Shown here piece after piece: positions 1-5,390 of a stretch of DNA of 5,852 nt. The notes below the pieces were generated by a model. That model was not told the DNA's origin. It did no database searches and was given only the letters and a program-made list of their open reading frames with translations. The first letter of the stretch is position 1. Each line of letters begins with the position of its first letter. Position numbers and translations under genes: made by a program. The stretch lies in assembly GCA_947487595.1 (NCBI GenBank), contig CANKXJ010000053.1, forward strand, positions 1-5,852, in the 5' to 3' direction. Origin of the DNA: Actinomycetota bacterium (GTDB lineage: Bacteria; Actinomycetota; Actinomycetes; Nanopelagicales; Nanopelagicaceae).

Positions 1-1
1 T

Positions 2-697
2 ATTGATGTGGCAGCTTTTGACCAGAAAACCACGGCACTTAATCACACCGCCTCAACCCTTCCGCAAATTGCCGAGTTAGTAAGCATCACTACAAAATCT
101 CATAATGCCCGCGATCTTCGTATTGCAGCAGAGACCGAACTCAACGATGTTAAACGCGAACTCTTGCGCGCAGAGGCAGATGTTGAACAGATTGTTACAC
201 GCATTACTCGAGATGAAGCCCGTCTTTCTGGAGGATCAGCATCTCCAAAAGAGCTTGAACAGCTTCAGCATGAAGTAGGAACTCTCAATGCACGTCGCTC
301 TGAACTTGAAGAAGTAGAGCTAGAGATCATGATGCGAGTGGATGAAATTAAAGCCCGCATCACAGAACTTCAGACACAGGAAGCTGATTTCACTGAACAG
401 ATTAATAATCTCAATATCAGCAAAGAAAACGCGCTCGCCAAGTTAAATGGTGAAATGGAATCTATCGCCAAAGAGCGAAGTCAAACTCTGGCATCAGTCT
501 CTGTTGAATTTATTGCGCTGTATGAAAAAATCAGAGCTTCCAATAACGGAACCGGTGCTGCTGCACTAGTTGCCGGCGCATGTATGGGATGTCACCTTTC
601 AATTAATACCGTGGAGTTAAAGCGAATAGCTGAGTTAGCCGATGATGAAGTGGTGCGCTGTGAAGAGTGCCGCTGCATCTTGGTGCGTGGAGCCTAA
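2..697 (+). CDS. Zinc-ribbon coiled-coil protein (CT398/DUF164-like), 5' partial
   Basis: The reading frame is open to the left edge (Ile-Asp before the GTG at 8). The visible N-terminus appears to lack the first 10-20 residues usual in this family, so the GTG at 8 is probably an internal valine and the true start lies outside. Numbering from that GTG (229 aa), residues 1 to about 165 are rich in Glu, Lys, Arg, Leu and Ala with heptad-like spacing, as expected for the long antiparallel coiled-coil hairpin. The C-terminus carries a four-cysteine zinc ribbon: C192-x2-C195 and C218-x2-C221, with an extra C223. The family includes Chlamydia CT398, Helicobacter HP0958 and Mycobacterium Rv2229c. 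Proposed roles are binding of protein partners or nucleic acid; no enzyme activity is established. It is followed 3 bases later by the RNase HI/phosphatase gene, so the two are very likely cotranscribed. Family assignment is firm and function is open. Confidence 0.88.
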   Translation: MDVAAFDQKTTALNHTASTLPQIAELVSITTKSHNARDLRIAAETELNDVKRELLRAEADVEQIVTRITRDEARLSGGSASPKELEQLQHEVGTLNARRSELEEVELEIMMRVDEIKARITELQTQEADFTEQINNLNISKENALAKLNGEMESIAKERSQTLASVSVEFIALYEKIRASNNGTGAAALVAGACMGCHLSINTVELKRIAELADDEVVRCEECRCILVRGA

Positions 698-700
698 GAA

Positions 701-1783
701 ATGGCCCGTCATTTTTTATTAACTGCAGATGGTGGCTCACGCGGTAATCCTGGCCCTGCTGGTTATGGATCAGTTATAACTGAAAACGGCAAAATCATTG
801 CAGAGCTCTATGACTTCATAGGAATTGCAACTAATAATGTGGCTGAATACAGCGGATTAATCGCTGGTTTAACTGCCATTAACGCACTTGATCCACAAGC
901 AAGCGTTGATGTGAAGATGGATAGCAAGTTAGTAGTAGAGCAGATGTCGGGCCGTTGGCAGATTAAGCATGCAGATATGCGAAAACTAGCAAGTGATGCC
1001 CGTTCTGCCCACACTGCAGCCCTTGTTAAATACACCTGGATCCCACGTGATGAAAACTCACACGCAGATCGTTTGGCAAATAAAGCCCTTGATCAAGAGG
1101 CTGGTGGGGCAGAGATAGTTCTGACCCAGAAGAACTATTTAACTGAGCGTTTATTAACAAAGGAAGTATCTACGACGGTTTTTCTCATCCGCCATGGAGA
1201 AACGCCACTGACCCCACTCAAGAAGTTTTCAGGAGATGGCCCACTCAACCCCGAATTAACAGAGCAGGGCTTAGCCCAGGCCGAGCTCGTTGCTAAAGCT
1301 GTTGCCGAATTAAATCCTGAAGTAATTATTGCTTCACCGCTTAAGCGCACAACACAAACTGCAGAAGTTATTTCAAAAGCAACAGGTCTACCTATCGTTT
1401 TTGAGGATGCTTGGATTGAATGCTCATTTGGTATCTGGGATGGAATGTCTATAGATGAAGTAAAAGAGCGCTATCCAGCTGATTACAACTCCTGGCTCTG
1501 CTCTACTGGTTTTGCACCGCCCGAAGGGGAGTCCTACGACAGTGTCTCGGTGCGTATTGATGAAGCACTTGAGAAAATCGTTGCCATGTATCCGGGACAG
1601 CGCGTTGCAGTCATCACTCATAATGGCACGATCAAAACGGCGGCCAAACTAGCAATAGGCGCTCCTGCTGACTCAATCTTTCACATAGACATTGGACCAT
1701 GCTCGATCACGACGTTATCGATTTGGCCAAGTGATGGCCTGCGGGCAGTGCGTAGCCTTAACGAAGCGGCCCATTTACACTAA
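701..1783 (+). CDS. Bifunctional RNase HI / histidine phosphatase (acid or alpha-ribazole phosphatase)
   Basis: A 360-residue fusion of two enzymes, close to the length of Mycobacterium Rv2228c and Streptomyces SCO2299. Residues 1 to about 132 are a compact RNase HI, which cuts the RNA strand of RNA:DNA hybrids. The DEDD residues are visible as D10 (in ADGGSRGNPGP), E49 (NNVAEY), D74 (MDSKLVVEQ) and D123 (HADRLANKA). Residues about 158-350 are a histidine phosphatase: catalytic RHGET with H165, R216 in SPLKRTTQTAE, acid residue E240 in ECSFGIWDG, and second histidine H307 in ITHNGTIK. The linker at about 133-157 is short. In the mycobacterial homologue the C-terminal domain was reported as a CobC-like alpha-ribazole phosphatase of cobalamin synthesis, and in Streptomyces as an acid phosphatase; the substrate here cannot be read from sequence. 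The ATG at 701 is preceded by GGAG at 689-692 (8-base spacer) and lies 3 bases after the upstream stop. All key residues are intact. Confidence 0.95.
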   Translation: MARHFLLTADGGSRGNPGPAGYGSVITENGKIIAELYDFIGIATNNVAEYSGLIAGLTAINALDPQASVDVKMDSKLVVEQMSGRWQIKHADMRKLASDARSAHTAALVKYTWIPRDENSHADRLANKALDQEAGGAEIVLTQKNYLTERLLTKEVSTTVFLIRHGETPLTPLKKFSGDGPLNPELTEQGLAQAELVAKAVAELNPEVIIASPLKRTTQTAEVISKATGLPIVFEDAWIECSFGIWDGMSIDEVKERYPADYNSWLCSTGFAPPEGESYDSVSVRIDEALEKIVAMYPGQRVAVITHNGTIKTAAKLAIGAPADSIFHIDIGPCSITTLSIWPSDGLRAVRSLNEAAHLH

Positions 1784-1787
1784 GAGA

Positions 1788-2327
1788 TTAGGCGAGTTTG
1801 CCCTTTACCTCTACGTAGGTAGTTCCGGCATTTGAGAGCGTGACTGAGAATTGATCACCGGCTTTTCCTGGGCAGGATAAACCCCAGCCAAATGTGGTGC
1901 TGGCGCCGATTGTAAGTGGCTCGGTCGGTGCACCTTCCATAATGTTATCGCCATCGAAAATGTCGACGCACTCACCAGCAACGGTGCTGCCCTTGACTAT
2001 CAACGTTGCTAGGTCTAGTTCTGCCGCTGAATTATTGCTAATCGAAACTGTGAATTTTTGATTGAGTTGACCAGGCAAGTGACCCGATGCAAACTTTCCA
2101 GGAGTAAAGTTTGATGGAGATGAGAGCGTATAACTGACTTTATCGGGAGTAATTACTGGGTTATCAAAGCCACCCGTTGCTTGAGGTGCGGCCTGGGTAG
2201 GCTCCACAAGTGCTTGACCCTCTTCGGGAGTTAATGAGGATTGTGTTTGACCACCACCGCAGGCGGTAAGTAGAAGCACAGTGCAGATTGAAGCAATCAC
2301 CTTGAAACTGGAGTAGATACTTGTCAT
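1788..2327 (-). CDS. Small secreted lipoprotein of unknown function
   Basis: A 179-residue protein starting with a clear lipoprotein signal: n-region MTSIYSSFK, hydrophobic stretch VIASICTVLLL, and lipobox L20-T-A-C23 followed by Gly-Gly-Gly. The mature protein would be lipid-anchored on the outer face of the cytoplasmic membrane. After the Cys comes a flexible Gly/Gln/Ser/Pro-rich tether (about 24-52), then a roughly 125-residue domain of alternating short hydrophobic strands (for example KFTVSISNNS and QFSVTLSN), which suggests an all-beta, immunoglobulin-like fold. Its only two cysteines, C120 and C152, could form a disulfide. The general pattern resembles DUF4352-like lipoproteins, but I cannot assign it to a family. 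I chose the ATG at 2327 over the in-frame GTG at 2357 because it has AAGGGG 9 bases upstream and gives a normal-length signal peptide. It converges on the RNase HI gene (4 bases apart) and diverges from the permease gene. Confidence 0.85.
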   Translation of the reverse strand: MTSIYSSFKVIASICTVLLLTACGGGQTQSSLTPEEGQALVEPTQAAPQATGGFDNPVITPDKVSYTLSSPSNFTPGKFASGHLPGQLNQKFTVSISNNSAAELDLATLIVKGSTVAGECVDIFDGDNIMEGAPTEPLTIGASTTFGWGLSCPGKAGDQFSVTLSNAGTTYVEVKGKLA

Positions 2328-2336
2328 TGAATGAAA

Positions 2337-2342
2337 CCCCTT
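2337..2342 (-). promoter_or_regulatory. Ribosome binding site deciding the lipoprotein start
   Basis: The minus strand reads AAGGGG, 9 bases before the ATG at 2327. The longer in-frame start, a GTG at 2357, has only a GGTGAG abutting the codon, which is too close. This site therefore favours the 179-residue form with a standard lipoprotein signal. Confidence 0.65.
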
Positions 2343-2366
2343 AGAACTCGCCTGCACCTCACCAGG

Positions 2367-2396
2367 GTGTCAGAATCAATAGAGCGAGTATAGAGT
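2367..2396 (+). promoter_or_regulatory. Candidate promoter for the DppC-type permease gene, probably leaderless
   Basis: TAGAGT at 2391-2396 fits the actinobacterial TAnnnT form of the -10 element and puts transcription start 7-8 bases later, on or beside the GTG at 2404. A weak -35 candidate, GTGTCA (2367-2372), lies 18 bases upstream; an alternative pairing is TATAGA (2389-2394) with a 16-base spacer. No Shine-Dalgarno sequence precedes the GTG, which fits a leaderless mRNA. The element overlaps the minus-strand TATACT. Confidence 0.4.
2387..2392 (-). promoter_or_regulatory. Candidate -10 element for the lipoprotein gene
   Basis: The minus strand reads TATACT, five of six matches to TATAAT. 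Transcription would start near 2380, giving a leader of about 53 bases before the ATG at 2327, enough to include its ribosome binding site. At the -35 position the sequence (TTTAGG, plus-strand 2410-2415) is a poor match and lies inside the start of the divergent permease gene. Confidence 0.4.
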
Positions 2397-2403
2397 ACGC
2401 GCT

Positions 2404-3369
2404 GTGAGTCCTAAATCTCTCCAAAGCCTAGAACCGATAAGTGTTGAGGCAATTGTGGGGCGCTCTCCCCGCCAGATTGCATGGATGCGCTTTAAACGCA
2501 ATAAGGTCGGAGTTGGCGCAGCCATGATGAGTATTGCAATCCTGATGCTTTCTCTCTGTGCTCCAATAGTTGCCAAGGTGATAGGTGTTGATCCCGATAC
2601 TCTTAACTTAGATGTATTAGATGTCAGCGGAATCCCAACGGTAGGCATTAGTTGGGATCACCCACTGGGATTGATTCCAGGTACTGGTCGTGATTTCTTA
2701 GCACAACTTCTCTATGGCTCGCGAATCTCATTCTTAATTGCAATTCTCACAACAATGACTGCGCTCACCATTGGTTTATTTGTCGGAATCATTGGAGGAT
2801 ATTTCAGAGGACGTATTGATAACTATCTAGGGCGCTTTACCGATTTTCTCCTCGCATTTCCAGCTTTTTTCATGATCGTTGCACTCAATCAACCTATGGT
2901 CGCCCGCATTGAAGAGTCTGGAATCGCAGAAGGCAACAGTGCACGCATCATCTTTTTAGTTTTCTTTCTCTCTTTCTTTGGCTGGCCAGGCTTTTCACGA
3001 CTTGTGCGTTCACAAGTGCTCTCTCTTCGCGAGCGCGAGTTTGTAACGGCTGCAGCGGCGATGGGGGCTACGCGTTGGCGAGTAATTACTAAGGAGCTCA
3101 TACCTAATCTCTGGGCGCCAGTCATCGTTGTTGTCTCACTCTCTCTACCGGGCTATCTGGCTGCCGAAGCGGTCTACTCATTTTTAGGCCTTGGAGTTCA
3201 ACCCCCTGCATCTACATGGGGAATTCTGCTCTCTAACGCAACGCGCTATGTGACGGTAATGCCCAGCTTCTTCCTCATCGCCGCTGGCTCATTGGTGCTA
3301 GTGGTTTTGGCATTTAACCTTGTAGGCGATGCTTTACGTGATGCCTTAGATCCCAAGGCAGAGCGCTAA
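2404..3369 (+). CDS. Peptide-type ABC transporter permease, DppC/OppC family
   Basis: A 321-residue inner-membrane subunit of a peptide/nickel-class ABC importer. The N-terminus has the OppC_N pattern: RSPRQIAWMRFKRNK (20-34), then transmembrane helix 1 at about 36-60. The family hallmark HPLGLIPGTGRDFLAQLLYG spans 86-105. Five more helices follow at about 108-133, 147-168, 180-200, 237-265 and 287-308. The EAA loop that docks on the ATPase is at about 212-236 (AAAAMGATRW, then KELIPN), and the protein ends with the usual GDALRDALDP. The loop at about 168-180 between helices 3 and 4 is longer than in many OppC proteins. GTG at 2404 is the first possible start, as an in-frame TAG lies at 2380-2382, and no ribosome binding site precedes it. 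It sits upstream of the binding-protein gene rather than after the DppB-type gene. A shared transporter with 3494-5248 and 5391-5852 is likely but inferred; the solute is unknown. Confidence 0.93.
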   Translation: MSPKSLQSLEPISVEAIVGRSPRQIAWMRFKRNKVGVGAAMMSIAILMLSLCAPIVAKVIGVDPDTLNLDVLDVSGIPTVGISWDHPLGLIPGTGRDFLAQLLYGSRISFLIAILTTMTALTIGLFVGIIGGYFRGRIDNYLGRFTDFLLAFPAFFMIVALNQPMVARIEESGIAEGNSARIIFLVFFLSFFGWPGFSRLVRSQVLSLREREFVTAAAAMGATRWRVITKELIPNLWAPVIVVVSLSLPGYLAAEAVYSFLGLGVQPPASTWGILLSNATRYVTVMPSFFLIAAGSLVLVVLAFNLVGDALRDALDPKAER

Positions 3370-3384
3370 AACCAGGGAGTTCAC

Positions 3385-3415
3385 GGCCTTCGTTACGTTT
3401 TCGTTATCCAAGGCC
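3385..3415. repeat. Repeat cluster upstream of the binding-protein gene, possible operator
   Basis: Within the 124-base gap 3370-3493, two copies of TTCGTTA (3389-3395 and 3400-3406) lie 11 bases apart, about one helical turn. They are bracketed by an inverted pair, GGCCTT (3385-3390) and AAGGCC (3410-3415). This arrangement could bind a regulator controlling the binding-protein gene. The 6-bp arms with a 19-base loop and no T-run make a poor intrinsic terminator. I could not find a convincing -10/-35 pair in the rest of the gap (3416-3478). Confidence 0.3.
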
Positions 3416-3478
3416 ATACATATTTCTATGGGTTTCTGATTGGATTGCCTCAATGGCGTTGATTTCGCGCCCCTAATG

Positions 3479-3484
3479 AAAGGA
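3479..3484 (+). promoter_or_regulatory. Ribosome binding site deciding the binding-protein start
   Basis: AAAGGA lies 9 bases before the ATG at 3494. It selects that codon over the in-frame TTG at 3440 and ATG at 3476, both of which lie upstream of the site and would spoil the signal peptide. Confidence 0.7.
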
Positions 3485-3493
3485 AATACGTCA

Positions 3494-5248
3494 ATGAGCA
3501 ATCTCTCTGCTCTTCGTCGTGCCGTTGTAATTACAGCTGCAAGTGCACTTGCCGTCAGTACCGTAATGGTCGCTGGTGCAACATCTGCCTCAGCTGCAGT
3601 TAAGCCAAAGACTGGTGGAATTCTCACCTTCCTTGAGCACACTCCACGATTAGATCACTACGATCCATCACGTATCTATACCGGCCGCGATTTAGCGTTT
3701 ATGAACTCATTCATGACACGTACTCTCGTTGCCTATAATCCAGTCCCAGGGGCCGCTGGTGCAAACCTTGTCCCAGACCTTGCAACTAATACAGGTGTAC
3801 CAAGTAACGCTGCTAAGACTTGGAAGTTCACACTTCGCCCAGGTTCAACTTTTGAAGATGGTGTAAAAATTACCTGCGAGCATGTTCAATATGGTGTTTC
3901 GCGTGTTTTTGCAACTGATGTAATTACCGATGGCCCTGGCTACCTTCAAGCCTGGTTGGATATTCCAAAAGATGGCGATGGTAACTCTGTGTTCAAGGGT
4001 CCATATAAGAAGGATGCAGCAGGGTTAGCAGCCTTTAAGAAGGCTGTATCTTGTTCAAAGGATAACCGCACAATTACTTTCCAACTTAATAAATCAGTTG
4101 CCGACTTTAACTACCTTGCAACTTATGGAGTTATCTCTCCTGTTCAAGCTAGCAAGGACAATGGCGACAAGTACGACCTACGTCCACAATCAACAGGTCC
4201 TTACAAGATTGCCGAGAATAACGCTACTCAGATGAAGCTCGTCCGCAATACAAAGTGGTCAAAGGCTTCAGATCCAGTACGTACTCCATATCCTGATGAG
4301 GTTGTCATTTTGTTTGGTTACGACGAAGAAGTAATCGACCAGATTATTTTGGGAGATACAATTCCAACTGCTGTGAGCTTTGGTGAGCCACTCTCAACCA
4401 ACAACGATAAGTTCTTCTCAGATTCTTCTATGAAGAACCGTCGTATGAATAATCCAGATCCTTATGCTCGTTATTTTGCCTTTAACGTAAAGGCGATGCC
4501 TTGTTTGGAAATCCGCCAGGCGATGTATTACTCACGTGATGCAAAAGCGCTGCTTGATTATGCTGGTGGATCAACATATGCAGGTTCATATGCAACTGGT
4601 GTTATTAGCCCGTTGCTTGCAACTGACTATGCACCAACTAAGGTTGTAGGACCAGGATCTGCCGACTTTATTCCAGAAGGAAATATTCCTAAGGCTAAGG
4701 CGCTTATGGAGACTGCAAAGACAAAGTGTCCTGCCGACTACAAAAAGGCAACAGAGACTGGACTCAAGATTGACGTACGCCAATCAGTTACTCTGAACGA
4801 CACAATTCCAATCGATACTGCAGCATATGCACGTGCTGGAATTAAGGTCTCCTTTAACCCAATTAGCTCAGGCTATTACCCAACAGTTATGAACCCAGAT
4901 AAGCAGAACGACCTCTCAGCATCAGGCTGGGGCGCCGACTGGGCAAATGCTTCAACAGTTATTCCAGAGCTCTTCGCCTCCTATGGTGGATTTAATATCT
5001 CCCAGAACTTAGGCGATCCAGCACACAAGGCCTTTGAAGATAAGGTCAACATCGCAATGAAGACCACAGATCGCGCCGCACAGTCAAAGATGTGGAAGGC
5101 ATTGGATGTAGAAGCCATGAAGAACTTCTGGGTCCTGCCAACAATCTTTGGTAAGGCTCAGTTCGTCTGGGGATCACAAGTAGGCGGTGTGTTCTTCTGG
5201 GTACCTCAGGGCAACCCTGCATTCGGCAAGATGTGGATTAATAACTAA
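3494..5248 (+). CDS. Secreted peptide-type ABC transporter substrate-binding protein, SBP family 5
   Basis: A 584-residue extracytoplasmic solute-binding protein of the DppA/OppA class. It begins with a Sec signal: MSNLSALRR, hydrophobic 10-29, and a likely cut after an A-x-A near residues 32-35 (SASAAV). There is no lipobox cysteine, so it does not look lipid-anchored. The mature domain shows the family pattern: LVPDLATN (92-99), then WKFTLRPGSTFEDGVKITCE (110-129), VQYGVSRVFATDVIT (131-145), STGPYKI (233-239), the ligand-pocket region with SGWGADWAN (477-485), and a C-terminal WVLPTIFGKAQ (546-556). C128, C187, C337 and C412 are the only cysteines and could pair as two disulfides; the C128/C187 context resembles actinobacterial homologues as I remember them. 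Lysine codons are 36 AAG to 5 AAA, which suggests strong expression. A peptide is the usual ligand, but sugars, nickel or other solutes occur in this family. It lies between the two permease genes. Confidence 0.93.
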   Translation: MSNLSALRRAVVITAASALAVSTVMVAGATSASAAVKPKTGGILTFLEHTPRLDHYDPSRIYTGRDLAFMNSFMTRTLVAYNPVPGAAGANLVPDLATNTGVPSNAAKTWKFTLRPGSTFEDGVKITCEHVQYGVSRVFATDVITDGPGYLQAWLDIPKDGDGNSVFKGPYKKDAAGLAAFKKAVSCSKDNRTITFQLNKSVADFNYLATYGVISPVQASKDNGDKYDLRPQSTGPYKIAENNATQMKLVRNTKWSKASDPVRTPYPDEVVILFGYDEEVIDQIILGDTIPTAVSFGEPLSTNNDKFFSDSSMKNRRMNNPDPYARYFAFNVKAMPCLEIRQAMYYSRDAKALLDYAGGSTYAGSYATGVISPLLATDYAPTKVVGPGSADFIPEGNIPKAKALMETAKTKCPADYKKATETGLKIDVRQSVTLNDTIPIDTAAYARAGIKVSFNPISSGYYPTVMNPDKQNDLSASGWGADWANASTVIPELFASYGGFNISQNLGDPAHKAFEDKVNIAMKTTDRAAQSKMWKALDVEAMKNFWVLPTIFGKAQFVWGSQVGGVFFWVPQGNPAFGKMWINN

Positions 5249-5260
5249 TCTCACGTGAGA
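5249..5260. repeat. 12-bp perfect palindrome directly after the binding-protein stop
   Basis: TCTCACGTGAGA reads the same on both strands and begins at the base after the stop codon. It may be a protein-binding site, or a weak stem formed on ribosome release. A perfect 12-mer of this kind is expected about once by chance in a window this size, so only the position is suggestive. The rest of 5261-5295 is A/G-rich with nothing recognisable. Confidence 0.25.
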
Positions 5261-5295
5261 AGAATGCAGTAAAAGATAAGTAGTACGAAGTAAGG

Positions 5296-5331
5296 TACTC
5301 CTGGCACAGATCACAATCTGTGCCAGGAGTA
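5296..5331 (+). terminator. Strong hairpin between binding-protein and DppB-type genes (attenuating terminator or mRNA stabiliser)
   Basis: The arms 5296-5311 (TACTCCTGGCACAGAT) and 5316-5331 are perfectly complementary over 16 bp around a CACA tetraloop. The tail after the stem is TTTACTT, a broken T-run, so termination would probably be partial. It lies 47 bases after the binding-protein stop and 59 bases before the permease start. In operons of this kind such a stem often protects the upstream binding-protein mRNA and lowers read-through into the permeases. The perfect stem is certain; which role it plays is inference. Confidence 0.8.
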
Positions 5332-5380
5332 TTTACTTAAAGCTGGCTATAGCTGCCAAGGGTAATCAGTAACAAGTGAT

Positions 5381-5385
5381 AGGAG
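5381..5385 (+). promoter_or_regulatory. Ribosome binding site of the DppB-type permease
   Basis: AGGAG lies 5 bases before the GTG at 5391. It supports that GTG as the start, followed at once by the membrane-entry sequence expected for DppB/OppB proteins. Between the hairpin and this site (5332-5380) I see no convincing promoter. Confidence 0.65.
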
Positions 5386-5390
5386 TACAG

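Noticed and set aside
8..10. GTG at 8 as the true start of the zinc-ribbon protein
   Set aside because: The frame is open to the left edge, and the protein seems to lack the first residues of its family, so the gene is treated as partial.
1770..1800. A bidirectional terminator between the converging genes
   Set aside because: Only 4 bases separate the stops, and no convincing stem with a T-run is visible in the flanking coding ends.
2328..2357. A 10-residue extension of the lipoprotein from a GTG at 2357
   Set aside because: The purine-rich sequence abuts the GTG, while AAGGGG is well spaced for the ATG at 2327 and the shorter form has a standard lipoprotein signal.
2360..2369. CACC-AG-GGTG dyad between the divergent promoters
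   Set aside because: The arms are only 4 bp, the match does not extend outward, and such short dyads are common by chance.
2889..3125. Minus-strand open frame inside the permease gene, and others at 808-1035, 1135-1350, 1424-1621, 2376-2648, 3346-3642, 4586-4783 and 5573-5767
   Set aside because: All overlap well-supported genes, have no recognisable domain and read as low-complexity shadows of the coding strand.
3440..3493. An N-terminal extension of the binding protein from a TTG at 3440 or an ATG at 3476
   Set aside because: Neither start is supported by a well-placed ribosome binding site, and AAAGGA at 3479-3484 points to the ATG at 3494, which begins a normal signal peptide.
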